DNA from: Adiantum capillus-veneris
Lineage: Eukaryota; Streptophyta; Polypodiopsida; Polypodiales; Pteridaceae
Length of the DNA: 58,000 nt
NCBI GenBank assembly: GCA_014529385.2
Contig: CM043967.1
Coordinates: forward strand, 9,253,501-9,311,500
Direction of reading: 5' to 3'
The translations under genes and the position numbers were made by a program. This document shows positions 1 through 11,253 of the stretch, one piece after another. Each line of letters begins with the position of its first letter. Within the stretch, counting starts at the first letter, position 1. The notes under the pieces were generated by a model. That model was not told the DNA's origin and made no database searches. It worked only from the letters and a program-made list of their open reading frames with translations.

Positions 1-39
1 TGGATACTGCCTAAGTGGAAGCAATTAGGTCATGGCCAA

Positions 40-1515
40 TGAAACCGGCCCGTGGGGCGGTAGGCTTTGGCTTTCACCCAAAATTCTTTACTTTAGACAC
101 ACACAGAGAGCACTTTGGACAGGTAACTTGCAGCGGGAATTAACACTTAAGCACTCACACGGCTCGGACGCTAGAATGCTCCGAGCAGACGCTGACAACC
201 TGTAGGCCCCATAATTGGCGCCCCTTCCGGTATTTCTTTATACTTTAAGAGGGTAGATTACAAAGAAGGATCCTAGGAATTCTTTACCTGTATCCAACTA
301 GATACCACATGTTTTGGCAAAATTTCGGCAACATAACAACCCCAAAACTTGCCCAAAACCAATTCCCCTACTGGAACTCACTTCCACTGGCATAAACCCT
401 CTGATTTCTGCCCAAAAACAGTAAATTCAGCATGCTGTATTTACTGGTTTTTGCCCTGTTTTCAGCCCTAAACAGTCCCCGAACTGTCCTCTAACAGTGG
501 GACACTGTTCCCTATGGTTCTGGCGTCCGTATGGCTGAAAAACAGTCAAAATCCAGCGCATAACCAGCACTGAAAACGCACCTGTACGGTGAGGTTATCA
601 CCCTCACCGATGCCTGCTTTTGGAGTAGCAGTTAGCTACTCCCGTTCCTGCTCAGAGAGGCTCTTGCCTCAGCAAAAACGCATACAACCACACAGCTATA
701 CATGAGTCAAATGAAGAGCCCTCTTGTGGGGCATCACATTACTGCACGTAGGGAAGAGAGAGAGAGCAGTGTGAGGCGTGACATGACTTCTTGCACCACA
801 CTGTACATGAGAGGGAAAGCTTGTAGTCAATAGCTCTTAACCTGTGAGACAGGCTTCAAATGAGCTCCCTCCCAGCAAGAAATCGAGCGCCCAAGTTTTT
901 GCACGAGGATACTGTACCAGAACGCACCACTTGGCACATTTACAAGCATTTTCCCGTTTTGGCTCCCCGCTTAAAAATCTCCCGACTGGCTGCCCAGTTG
1001 ACTTGACAGTAGAGTTCTAAAATGTTCCCCTTGTCATTCCGGAGGTAATGACGCGAAAAGATTTCGTGGCCCAAAATAGCAATTCCCTAATTTTTAGGAG
1101 ATGCTTCCGTTGGGCTCCCACTGGTCTTCTGACCATCTATCCCCATTAGGACAGCATCCAAATAATGCAATGTGGCCCAACTGTCGGGTACTTTTCTTTA
1201 GTGAACCACCTTGGCTTTATGCCTTTATTCAATTCACTTCCTAGTATCCACCAACTTGCTAAGTGCGACGGGGGGACCTACATGATCTTGAACTGAGCCT
1301 AGACATCCTCTTACTATATGGATTCCAGTGCCGACCAACTTCCAGTCTGCGGGTGAAACTACCGTTTACATTGGCCATACAATGTCCTACCATTTGCAAC
1401 TTCGAAAAGAGGGTCTTAAAAATAAAACAAAAATCATTGGAAAGAAACCAACAACTAAGGTTAGCAGTTGCCACGTCCTCGTGACATAGTTAACACTTGC
1501 CACGTCCTCGTGACA
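40..1515 (-). repeat. Solo LTR (A-like family), reverse orientation, inside the pol of G
   Basis: Read on the minus strand this begins TGTCACGAGG at 1515 and ends GGCCGGTTTCA at 40, a 1476-bp TG...CA unit. It aligns in layout with the LTRs of element A: the CCGGAGGTAATG block (near 1040), the polyadenylation/R block (217-240) and the terminal GGCCGGTTTCA fall at matching offsets. The flanks GCCAA (35-39) and GCCAG (1516-1520) match at 4 of 5 bases, and the host reverse-transcriptase frame reads on across it. This is the expected result of LTR-LTR recombination removing a full element. A 29-bp tandem duplication (1468-1515) sits at its 5' tip. Confidence 0.8.
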
Positions 1516-3423
1516 GCCAGACTTGAAGTCCATACATGACATTCGGCTTATGTTCCTATTACAGGAGGTTCATTCAAAATTTTGATGAGAGTGCTTCTCT
1601 ATTCCATGCACTACAAGGGAAAGCAGTTACTTTCAAGTGGACAACCAAGGAGATTCTAGCCTTCAAACACTTGAAAGAGAAGCTGACTTCAGATATGGTA
1701 ATCATTTTGCCAGATATTTCAAAACCTTTTGTGGTTCGATGTGATGCATGTGGCCACAGTCTTGGTGCATTTCTAATGCAGAATGGCCAAGTAATCGCAT
1801 ATGAGAGCAGAATTCTTTTGAACTGAAAAGAACTTGCAAGTTTATGAGAAAGATTTGTTGGCAATAATTCACGCTCTCACTAATTGGAAACACTATCTGC
1901 TAGAGGCTGATTTTGTTGTCCAAACAGATCATCAAAACTTGCAATACTTTCTCACACAAACGAAGTTGTCTGAGAAACACATGCGATGGGCAAACATCTT
2001 GTCAATGTTCCATTTTTAGATTGTGCATGTGGAAGGGAAAAAGAACGTGGTGGCTGATGCATTGTCACGAAAGCCCCAAATTTCGGCAATGTCAATTCCG
2101 TACCATTGTGAACTAGACGAAATGAAGACACAATATGCTGAAGATTCAAGTTTTGCAAGGATTTATGATCAGCTTGTTGATGGGCAACATCATGAACATT
2201 GTATGCTTAAGAATGACTTTCTCATGATGCATGGAAAGTTATGCGTTACTAAACAATTACGGCCAAAGGTTTCGATGGAAAGCCATGCTCTACCATATGT
2301 TGGGCGTCGTGGAATTGATGCGACGCTGAAAGGGGTTGAGGCATTCTTCTATTGGCCAGCTTTACGTCAGTTGTTGACACATTTGTAAGATCATGCTTAG
2401 TATGCCAAAAAGTAAAATTTGACAGGTAAAAGCAACCGATATTGTTGCAGCCATTGCCGATCCCTAATAGGTAGGCCATGGGAAAGCATAGCGATGGACT
2501 TTAGCTTTGATCTTCCAAGAACGCAAACAGGCAATGATGGGATTTGGACTATCATTTATAGGTTCTCTAAGCAAGCCCATTTCATTCCTCTTTGGAAGAA
2601 GAAAAAGCCAGAACACATGGTCAAGATATTCATGAGCATTATCTTTAAGTATCACGGGATGCCTCAGTCAATTGTCAGTGACAGGGATCCACATATGACG
2701 AGTCTTTTCTGAAAGGCATGGTTTGAGAACATGGACACTATGCCTCATCTTCGTTTCATCCACAAACTAAACTTGGAAACACCATCTCCCATTGGTTGAA
2801 TATGTTTACAATAACATTGTGCACCTACATCAACAGGTAAGGCACCATTTGAGATAGTGGAAGGAGGGAAGAAAGTCCCATCCATTTTGCAAACTAAGGA
2901 CAAATTTGAGGCAGACAAGTATGTGCAAGACATGGATGAAACATACATGAAGATAAAGATTGCTCTTGAGAGGACTCAGGCTAAGCAAAAGAAAGCTATT
3001 GATCGTCAACGTCATGAACTTGTATTTTCACTTGATGATTGGGTACTTTTGCGCTTTGAAAAGGCCAAGTTAAGGAAAAGGAAAGGCAAGGAACATTTGT
3101 TTCCCAAGCTCAGTATGAGATATTATGGTCCAGAAAAGATCAACGGTGTAGCTTACAGGTTGAAGCTACCAGAAGGCTGGAAAATACATAATGCTTTTCA
3201 TGTCAGCCTTCTAAGGCCCTTTGTTGGTGATGTGCCAGAGAATATGCTTGATGAGGAACAGCCCGAAGTGGAAGAATTGGATGAGATTCTTATTCCTCAA
3301 CAGATATTGACACATAAGGAGAGGAAGGTTAGAGTAAAGGTTGCAAGACGCTATTTGGTGAAGATCAAGAACTATCCATCTTTGGATGTTGAATGGATGG
3401 AAGAGTCTGAATTGGTTGATTGA
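1516..3423 (+). pseudogene. Element G pol pseudogene: RT tail, RNase H, integrase, chromodomain-like tail
   Basis: Domains in order: end of reverse transcriptase with the connection motif LCSYYRRFIQNF (1545-1580); RNase H with RCDACGHSLGAFL (about 1735-1775) and the TDHQNLQYF segment (about 1925-1950); the ADALSRKP spacer (2053-2076); integrase core with SIAMDFSFDLP (about 2484-2517) and SDRDPHMTSLF (2677-2709); the GPY/F-type region with LSMRYYGP; and a chromodomain-like end near RRYLVKIKNYPSLDVEWMEE. In-frame stops or shifts occur at about 1824, 2017, 2386 and 2710. About 150 bp around the third catalytic acidic residue of the integrase DDE triad is deleted near 2740-2840, so this copy cannot encode a working integrase. 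Confidence 0.85.
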
Positions 3424-3789
3424 CCTCAGTTGCTGCAACTATATCTTTGAAGCCTTTAAGATGCAACCCACATTCACTTGATGTAGCTCTATGCAAGGTG
3501 AGAGCATGGTTCCTAATGCTCGCTCATAGAAGTAGTTAAGCAATTGTAACTACTCCTTCCATACAAAATTTGGAAAGAAAAGTTTGTACTTGAGAGTACA
3601 CTAGAAAACTTCTATGCTTGATATATGTGTGGTAGCAAAGTTGGTGGGATTGTTTAATCGTCCAACGCTACATTTCCGGAAGCAGGTATACTTTGATTTC
3701 CATCATAGAATAAATGTGATATCAGGAGATATCAACATGTATTATTGGCATGCGAGCGAGTTCGCTTGCAATATTTCAAAGGTGGGGTA
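3424..3789 (+). other. Element G 3' non-coding stretch with polypurine tract
   Basis: This is untranslated sequence between the pol stop and the 3' LTR. The tract AAAGGTGGGGTA (3778-3789) directly precedes TGTCACC and fits the primer site for plus-strand DNA synthesis. No gene is seen. Confidence 0.6.
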
Positions 3790-4274
3790 TGTCACCGGGA
3801 GGTGTATTTTTCCTGTTGCCTTCTTTAAATGTATACTACATATTTTTATTTATTTTATTTTTACTTGTTTTCCCCGAAACCCTTGAAAAGGTGCACGCTG
3901 AAATTCTGTTACATCTCACCGAAAAGATTCTAAAATGCGAGGGAATCCGTCCTAGAGGCGTACTTTTGACCTACAAGGGTTTTGGCGCCGTTATGCTGCC
4001 AAAATCAGGTCGAAAACCTGCAATTTCAGCCCGTGACAGGTTTGGACAGCTTGGTGAGAGTTTGATCTAAGTGATCGGATTGTCTATTTTCAATCGAATA
4101 AAGAAATACCGAAAGGGGCACCAGTCTTTAGGGCTTATAGGATGTCGGTCTTCGTGTGCGCAGCAACATTCTAGTCGTTGGATGCATCTGTGTTCTCTTT
4201 CTTCTCAGTGCTCTATGTAAAGTTAACAGGTAATTGAATTAGTACCGCTCTCTACTGTCTACTAGCCGGTTATA
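3790..4274 (+). repeat. 3' LTR of element G (internally shortened)
   Basis: It starts TGTCACCGGGAGG right after a polypurine tract. The AATAAA signal and R block are at 4096-4122, and it ends near AGCCGGTTATA, matching the end of the A LTR. At about 485 bp it is a third of the A LTR length, so the middle has been lost. The 3' boundary rests on similarity only, and no target-site duplication can be tested. Confidence 0.6.
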
Positions 4275-4869
4275 TGGAGAATCCCTCGTCCAAGTGATCC
4301 GCAATCTTGTAGCGCTTCCGTGGTATCTATCAACATAAAGTCGATTTGCAAGAGTGACCCCATTCGTCCAGCATCCAACAAGAGTTAAGGTACAGATGTT
4401 GCTAATCTCAGCTATTTAGCTTAATGGAATTCTCTTTTTCTTTATAAACACATTGCAAATCAGTGCACGGTTGCAAATTGCAGAGCAACTCCCTAAGAGT
4501 CGTATCTATCGAAGATCAATAATAAAGAAATATTGCAAGTGGCCCCTAACTTCAGGGCCACCACATCAGAGTGGGAAACTCCACCCCATTGTGTCTTGTC
4601 TCTAGTTTTTCACTTCTCTTTTGAGTTTCAGTACTTGCTGCTTCAGTTCAGCTCATGGTGTGTTTGTCTGTATCACCACCCCACCAGAACTCTAAAGTGC
4701 TGCGACAAAAACCTTCAAAAATCAGGCCTCTCTGCAACCGGAGCCCCAACCTAAGACACCCGAATCACCTGTAACCTGCAAGTGACAGAAACCACTGCAA
4801 GGGGAGGAGAGGGCAATGAGGAGACAACGGATCCTAGGCATAGATAGAGAAAACACTACTGCCATAGAC

Positions 4870-4871
<2 letters not shown>
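4275..4871. other. Unassigned DNA with a weak LTR R-region remnant
   Basis: No gene is seen. Around 4518-4560 an AATAATAAAGAAAT stretch followed by GGCCCC...GGGCC resembles the polyadenylation/R block of the A-type LTRs, so this may be an old LTR fragment. The remainder shows nothing recognisable. Confidence 0.3.
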
Positions 4872-4919
<48 letters not shown>

Positions 4920-4928
4920 AGAAGAAGA
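4872..4928. repeat. (GA)n/(GAA)n microsatellite
   Basis: About 22 GA units run into a short GAA run. Confidence 0.95.
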
Positions 4929-5870
4929 TTGTTTTAACGTCGTAGGAAACTATCCCAAGAGAGAGAGAGAGTTTCGCGACCCAAAACGTTGACAAGGTCT
5001 GCGTACAAACGTGTAAAAGTACAAGGGAGGCTAGCTCCTTATAAAGGGAGCCACCACAACCACCCGACCTCTTGAAAATACCCCATGATCCATAAAATGG
5101 AGGGTGCCCCCAAAAAATGCCCGCTCAGCCTTAAAAAATGCTACATCAACATAAATGTGCCACTTTTTATGCTACAACTGAAATTGACACATGGCTGAAA
5201 AATGCTGATAAGAGACATCTGAAAAATTGACACATCCCGCCTCATGCAAGCCTACAAGGTGGGTTCACACAGGATGTGTGACTATCACAAAACAGCCCTC
5301 ACTCCCTAACCTACTCTTAGAAGATACCGGAGCCACCACTCGACAAAAGGTCAAACTGTAGCAAAAATATCTCCACGCACTGTGTCATGAGCACAGCAAG
5401 AGTAACATCATCTCTGTTGAGCTATGGAGGTTAAACGGTACCTTTGAGCCCCAGGAACTCTATCGGGCTCAGGAGAACCATGTGGTATCCCTACTGAGAA
5501 GAGGAAGCTTGTAGAGGCGGATCCTGTGGGGGATCCCTGCACCTGTAAACCTGTCTAAAAAACGAGCCTCTATCTCCCTCTTGTCGCCTTCTCCTCCACT
5601 TCTTTGCTTCTCTCTCCTCCTAGCTCTCTCAGCCTCTGATCTCATGATACCCAGATGATACCTTTGTCCAGTCTCTGCGAGACATTGTCTCTCTCTTAGT
5701 GCATCCAGCTGCCATATGCCTGCTCTGCCACATACAAAACAGTGACCTCGCAATCGAATAGAAGATAATCTCTTTTGTATGTGGTGAAAGTTTTGGAGGT
5801 CATCTCATAGGTTTTCCTGTCTAGATCTAGTGAGTGAGGGCTTTTTTGTGGGTGTGCCCGGCCTTGTGAG

Positions 5871-5873
<3 letters not shown>
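4929..5873. other. No gene recognised
   Basis: Low-information DNA. A CTCCTTATAAAGGGAGCC stretch (5035-5052) is a near-palindrome around a TATA-like core. Open frames here are short and resemble no known family. Confidence 0.4.

Positions 5874-5962
<89 letters not shown>
5874..5962. repeat. (TC)n microsatellite
   Basis: About 44 uninterrupted TC units followed by a poly-A run. The Leu/Ser repeat frames around it are artefacts. Confidence 0.98.
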
Positions 5963-5963
<1 letters not shown>

Positions 5964-6070
5964 AAAAAAAAAAAGAGGCTTATTTTTATTACTTGAAAAA
6001 TCTAGCATAGTTGTGCGCCTCATAGTCTCTCTTATGGTAGCAAAGGTTGCCCCCACAAGGCTAGAGCACA

Positions 6071-6073
<3 letters not shown>

Positions 6074-6128
<55 letters not shown>
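6074..6128. repeat. (TC)n microsatellite
   Basis: About 27 TC units, 112 bp downstream of the previous tract. Confidence 0.98.
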
Positions 6129-6130
<2 letters not shown>

Positions 6131-6499
6131 CCGGAAGAGGATGGATTTGTCACCCATTATATCGCCCTCTTGTATTGAGCGCCCATTGTATCAATGGTCA
6201 CACATACCCCACACAATTCCAGCTAGTAGCACTTCTAGATTCATTTTCGTATCTCTTTTTAGTACCCAGACACGGTATCAGATTCACCACTTTGTAATGA
6301 CAAGGGAGAAGGCAAGCTTTCCATTAAAGCTGTAATCACCTGCACCCACTACTCACACACACATTGCGTTCACTTATGAACACAAATCAGCCTCCACTTT
6401 GCATTTGGACGCCCCCTCTTGGGATGAGGCTTCTAGAGAGTGTGTGTGGCCTGCAAGTTGCTCTCCTACTGCCATGTGTCCAGTTTGCCTCTTTTGAGT
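6129..6499. other. No gene recognised
   Basis: Short random frames only. Nothing in this stretch could be assigned. Confidence 0.4.
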
Positions 6500-6585
6500 C
6501 AATTTCCTAGTACCCACCGACTTATAACATGTAGCGAGGGGCCTAAATGACTTTGAACTGAGCCTAGACACCCTTTATTGATGAG
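6500..6585 (-). repeat. Fragment shared with the solo LTR
   Basis: The stretch containing TTGAACTGAGCCTAGACA-like sequence and CCTAGTACCCACC is clearly similar to 1228-1315 in the U3 part of the reverse-oriented solo LTR. It is probably a broken piece of the same LTR family. The segment after it (6586-6844) shows nothing recognisable. Confidence 0.5.
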
Positions 6586-6844
6586 GAACACCACCAACAA
6601 AACAAATCAGAAAAAGAGAGCTTGATAAATTTATATAAACAAAATTATAAGCAAGACTGTCAAACCCAATCGCACCCATCACCCAATTCTAATACAGACT
6701 TCCAACAAACAGGGAAAAACAGTAATAAAGAATACTTGGAACAAACAGCCCATAGGCCGCATCTACCATGAACCTCCATCGGTGGCCAAAAGGGAGAATC
6801 GATAGCATATGCATCTTCAAAACCGTGCGACAACATCAAAGAGG

Positions 6845-7313
6845 GCAGCACATCGTGTCATTGAGCCTCTCTCCCGGCCATTCCCTCATTGCATCGAGTG
6901 CTCACATCGCTGGCCCTCAATTGCTCCATCATCAGCTGAATTTTTGGCGTGTTTCTTGCGACAAATAGGCTGTATTTTGCGTGCCAGATCTGCGTTTTTG
7001 CAGCCAGTTTTGAGCCCTTCATTACTCTCACATCGGGAGCGAAATTCAGCCCCAGATCTACCCCTTGGTGGCCATCAGCAATCCCACATCAAGAAGGATC
7101 CAAAGGTGCATCAAATCAGCCCCGGAGGTGCCTCGTCTTGAGGAATAACCGCGGTGACATTCACCATTCGAGTCAGTAGAGTCTGCACTTGAGGTATTGC
7201 ATGTGTGTGTATTCCATTTATGCAATCTAAAGCAAATACCACATCCGCAACGGTGTTGGGGGCGCTTGAGAGGGTTGGTTGGGACCCCATCAAGTGCCAT
7301 TCTCCTCTTCCCT

Positions 7314-7363
<50 letters not shown>

Positions 7364-7511
7364 CGTACTCTCTCATTCCCTCACTTCAAGGAAAGGTAAA
7401 AGGAACCATCATTCAAGCTAAAAGGATCAAGCAACGCAAGGAAAAGAAGTGAAGGATTTGTGGAAGTGTAAAACCTAGATCTTCACCATTTCAATTCCAC
7501 TGCACCTGACA
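6845..7511 (+). repeat. 5' LTR of element H (5'-truncated)
   Basis: Aligns from GGCAGCACATCG onward with 9390-9932, including the CCTCTCTCCCGGCCATTCCC block, the GGTATTGCATGTGTGT block and a CT microsatellite (7321-7361). It ends CTGCACCTGACA. About 680 bp present at the start of the 3' LTR are missing here. Confidence 0.75.
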
Positions 7512-7512
7512 T

Positions 7513-7524
7513 TGGTGTCAAAGC
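7513..7524 (+). promoter_or_regulatory. Primer-binding site of element H
   Basis: TGGTGTCAAAGC lies one base after the LTR end and differs at two positions from TGGTATCAGAGC, the plant initiator-Met tRNA complement. It is followed by TTTG, as in element B. Confidence 0.7.
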
Positions 7525-8700
7525 TTTGTGATTTTGCACTAATTTGCTAATCTTTGAAATTTTTCTCTCTTTTGTGTTTGAATGTGTGATGTAACGCTTC
7601 ACCCAAGGACGCTTCTCTCACTCAGGCATGACCTGCCATTGTGCGTAGGACCATGTGTCTTGAGCGTAGGAAATGCGAACACTGTATGCCAGGGGTTACA
7701 GTTGTGGTATGTCTGCAAGAGGGTAGTTGACTTGGTGTGCACGCGAATGACCACCTTGACATAAAGGAATCCTAGCATGGATGTTTGTTGTCATAAAATC
7801 TTCGACATGATAGGTCGCATCATTGAAGCCATGCATTGGAAACATGAAGATGTTGATTGCGAGTATCCGGGTTTGTTAACGACCTATGACAACAAAGCGC
7901 CATCTAGATCAACCTATTAGCTTTGGAGTCTTGGCATTGTTGGAACAACGATCTCTCCCATCTGCTTGGAGAATTCCATCATTCCACAAGAGGCATTGCA
8001 TCGCCATCGATCTGTACACATCTTTGGCAGCACATCAAGTCCACACCATCTGCATCTTCTTAGCAATCGGTAGCCATTAATTCCGAGCCAAAGGGTTCCA
8101 ATCCGAGCCAGCCACCGCGGGAGTTCGCAAACATAGTGAGCCTACATTCGCAGCCACATCCGTTCCAGAGACGAGGATTCATCTAGAACTTCCATCATAC
8201 GGCAATCTAGTCGAAGCCCCAAGAGGAGCCTCTATCTTTGAGGAGTTACTTTGCGGTTTCATGAGACATCATACGAAGGACTTGCCATGGTTCGTGGGCA
8301 TTCCAAAAGAACATATCCATCTTCATCTCCCATTCGGCGTTGCTTCACCAATCTTTCCGCACACGGGCAGCATATGCTGGCCAGTAACCTTCGTGGACAT
8401 CGGCGTTTGAATATCCAGCCATTTGGTCTATAAGCATCCATCCGGTTTGCAGTTTGGTTCACACCATCCGAGTTGGGGCAGCAAAGGTTATTGTTTATCA
8501 GTAACCAACAAGGGCATCGTTGATCCAAGAGGCAGTCCACTGTTTGCAAGTAGATGCATCATCACCATCCTTGTGTTTTGGACAATTCCAAATCACCCAG
8601 GGAGCCTCTCTCTCAAAGATCGTCGTGGAGGACATCATAGGAACTTCATCCGAGATCATCTTATGGCGTGCATGGAGTTCGGTACTCGTACCTCACCTTA
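7525..8700 (+). other. Internal region of element H, apparently non-coding
   Basis: Frames up to about 96 codons exist on both strands, but none resembles a capsid, zinc knuckle or polymerase. The stretch is treated as a non-coding internal domain. Confidence 0.5.
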
Positions 8701-8712
8701 AGCAGGAGGGGA
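8701..8712 (+). promoter_or_regulatory. Polypurine tract of element H
   Basis: AGCAGGAGGGGA directly precedes the 3' LTR start TGTCACGTGC. Confidence 0.7.
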
Positions 8713-9834
8713 TGTCACGTGCACATGGCTCAGTGTGCCACGTGGACATGCTTCATCGACTTCCAAAGCCAGATTTCCCCTTCTTTCTAGATAGGAGTGT
8801 CTAGAATCCTAGGAGAATTAGTACCGGCAATTTTGTGAGCTTGTTCACAGGACCTGCATGTCCGGACGAGTCCATTAGATTAGGTTTTCTAGTTTTGGAA
8901 CCCTCTTCCATAAATGGTTTCTACACGCGTTTTGACAAATGTTATTACACATGGTGGCATGACGTGCATGTAGTTTCTACGTTAGAGAAATCCAACGAGC
9001 CATTCTCGGGTCGATGAGATTCCTAAGTGGGCAAATGTGCGACAGTTTCACCCAAAACTTAGCCCTCGTCAAAAACTTATATATTAAATCATTTAAAGAT
9101 TAATTTGTTGCATTGGTGGACAGTTTGCCCTACCCAAGGCTCAGAAAGTTTATAACCAGTATCTTGTCATATAAAGAGAGTAGTAGAGCCAGTGTTTTGG
9201 GTCAGATGAGCCAGCGCCAGAGATCAGCCGAGCATTTTCGCAGATCAGCCCCTTGGCGTTTGGACCTTCATCGCCAGCATCCGCGGTTGGATCAGCCATA
9301 GCAGCCAGCATTTTCAGTTTTCAGCCATTTCCCTCACCAGAAGAGCCACAAATCTTCCAATGCTAGTCTCTCTGCTGCAGCCCAAAGCTTTTGGCAGCAC
9401 ATCGAGCCTCTCTCCCGGCCATTCCCTGGCCGCATCGAGTGCTCACATCGTTGGCCATCATCTGCTCCATCATCAGTTGTGTTTTTGGCCATGTTTCTTG
9501 CGACGAATCGGTTGTGTTTTGCGTGACAGATCTGCATTTTTGCAGCCAGTTTTGAGCCCTTCATTACTCACATTGGAAGCGCAATTCAGCCCTAGATCTA
9601 CCCCTTGGTGGCCATCAGCAATCCCACATTGAGAAGGATCCAAAGGTGCATCAAATCAGCCCCGGAGGTGCCTCGCCTTGAGGAGTTACCACGGCGACAT
9701 TCACCATTCAAGTCAGTAGAGTCTGCACTTGAGGTATTGCATGTGTGTATATTCCATTTATGCAATCCAAAGCAAATACCACATCGGCAACAGCATGGGG
9801 GGCCCTAGGGTTGGTTGGGACCCCATTGTGTCAT

Positions 9835-9874
<40 letters not shown>

Positions 9875-9932
9875 GAAAGGTAAAAGGAGTAAAACCTAGA
9901 TCTTCACCATTTTAATTCTGCTGCACCCGACA
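8713..9932 (+). repeat. 3' LTR of element H (1220 bp)
   Basis: TG...CA unit starting TGTCACGTGCACATGG and ending CTGCACCCGACA, with a CT microsatellite at 9839-9870. Its second half matches 6845-7511. Confidence 0.75.
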
Positions 9933-10950
9933 TGCACTATCATGAGTGGCCACTCATTGGCTAAGCTATATGCATCTATACTTGAGCATGAGTTGAGCAG
10001 ATGGGCAGAGAGACAGGGTGTACGAGCTTCAAGGCAAGCTAGATTCAGGAGGGGATTCTCTACACTTGATCATATCTTCACCCTTAAAGAGATCTTTGAG
10101 GAGGGCAGAGCACATGGGAGAAGGATTTACTGTAGCTTTGTGGATTTCCGCAAAGCCTTTGACACAGTCCCAGGTTGATAAAACGACTACATAGTCCCAA
10201 GTTGATACATCGACTACATGACTTGGAAGTCCCACAAGAGCTTGTATGGGGTATCATGGCATTGTATAAAACGATTATAGGGAGAATACGGACAACATAG
10301 GGTCTTCCGGACCCTGCCCACTTTCTCCAACTTTGTTTGGATCGTATATTGATGAGATTGCTGACTATATTGAGACTGCAGGGGACAGAGGAGCACAGTT
10401 GTCAGGTACATGGATACCTCTATTGCTATATGACAATGATATTGTGCTTATTTCAGACTCCCTCACAAACATCTAGATGCGTTAAATGCTTATGCACATG
10501 ACAATGAGCTCTCCATTAACCTTGGCAAAACCAAGGTGATGGTATTCAATACTACAACGCAGTGGGTCAGGAGATCAGCACATATTTTTATGTATGTGTT
10601 GCATTTAGTATACCTACTTTCTCTATGAGAGGTGTTGCAGAGGCGAGATTGACGAGGGGATATGCAGCATTAGGAGGACTAGAGAGGATATGTTCACAGG
10701 TGCAGTTTCAGGAGCCATGCACTAAGCTATGGCTATTTGACAAATTGGTCACTTCCACTATGCTTTATGGAGTGCAGATATGGGGGCCTAGCCTGGACCA
10801 TCATAGTAGATCAGGTGCACATATGATAAATGGAGATCCATGGAGAGACCACTTGTATCCATAATTCCAGGCTGATCCAGGTGAAAGCCTCAGTGCCACA
10901 TGAGATTATCAAAGCTCAGATGAGTGCATTGTAAAGCTATGGGGGATAGA
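9933..10950 (+). pseudogene. LINE (non-LTR retrotransposon) reverse transcriptase fossil
   Basis: The first frame (9942-10178) shows a LINE-type RT: LAKLYASILEHEL, then RQARFRRGFSTLDHIF, then SFVDFRKAFDTVP, which is RT motif A with its catalytic Asp. Later frames give LLYDNDIVLISD at 10423-10458, where the usual Y-x-D-D box has become Y-D-N-D, followed by ELSINLGKTKVMVFNT and TMLYGVQIWGPSLD. At least three frameshifts, several stops and a 27-bp tandem duplication (10166-10219) show it is dead. Element H abuts its left side, so H may have inserted into it. ORF1 and the endonuclease are not in the window. Confidence 0.85.
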
Positions 10951-11018
10951 CCATTGAAGCATTCATGGTTGCAGCATAGCCAATAGATAATTAGGAGTAG
11001 AATAAGCTCAATAGACAA

Positions 11019-11253
11019 TGTAGAATGAAAATAGCTTGCTTGATTGATTGAAATTGGAGAGCGATTACAAGCTGGGAAATGGCAAAGGTAGTGTGAGCTA
11101 CCACAAGTGGCATGTGGCCATCAAGTGTGTAGCATGTGCATGTGGGAGGCTTTTTTAGGTTCCATAGGAATAATGTGACTATGCACTTAGAGTGCATGCT
11201 TGGCTTTTAGGAAGTGGTCTCATTGTGAGTGTAAGCTAAGGCTTACCCCAACA
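11019..11253 (-). repeat. Possible small solo LTR (copia-like)
   Basis: A 235-bp TG...CA segment whose minus strand starts TGTTGGGGTAAGCC, a common Ty1/copia LTR opening. Flanks GACAA (11014-11018) and GACAC (11254-11258) match at 4 of 5 bases. No second copy is in the window, so the call is tentative. Confidence 0.35.

Larger units (their letters stand above)
1..4274 (+). mobile_element. Element G: decayed Ty3/gypsy retrotransposon, 3' part
   Basis: A Ty3/gypsy element enters from the left window edge. Its pol frame is visible in 1-39 (reverse transcriptase motif VEAIRSWP) and resumes at 1516 (DLKSIHD) after a solo LTR of opposite orientation. RNase H, integrase and a chromodomain-like tail follow to 3423, then a non-coding stretch, a polypurine tract (3778-3789) and a shortened 3' LTR (3790-4274). 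Several stops and deletions show it is inactive. Its protein closely resembles that of element A in this window, so the two are related families. The gag and 5' LTR lie outside the window. Confidence 0.85.
6845..9932 (+). mobile_element. Element H: short non-coding LTR retrotransposon (TRIM/LARD-like)
   Basis: Two direct LTR copies enclose only about 1.2 kb (7512-8712). A primer-binding site follows the first LTR and a polypurine tract precedes the second. No gag, protease, RT or integrase is visible, so it must have been mobilised in trans. Its LTR tips (TGTCACGTG... and ...CTGCACC(C/T)GACA) and the sequence after the PBS resemble element B, suggesting a shared partner. The 5' LTR lacks its first half. 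The 3' flank TGCAC cannot be tested as a target-site duplication because the left end is gone. Confidence 0.75.

Noticed and set aside
4320-4340. Primer-binding site at GTGGTATCTATCAAC
   Set aside because: Only the first seven bases match TGGTATCAGAGC and it is not adjacent to a recognisable LTR end.
5469-5753. 94-codon minus-strand frame with Arg/Glu stretch
   Set aside because: Low complexity, no homology recognised, and next to microsatellites.
5874-6128. Long Leu/Ser or Arg/Glu repeat frames over GA/CT tracts (here and at 7321, 17740, 36246, 52442, 54985)
   Set aside because: They are translations of dinucleotide microsatellites and have no flanking gene structure.
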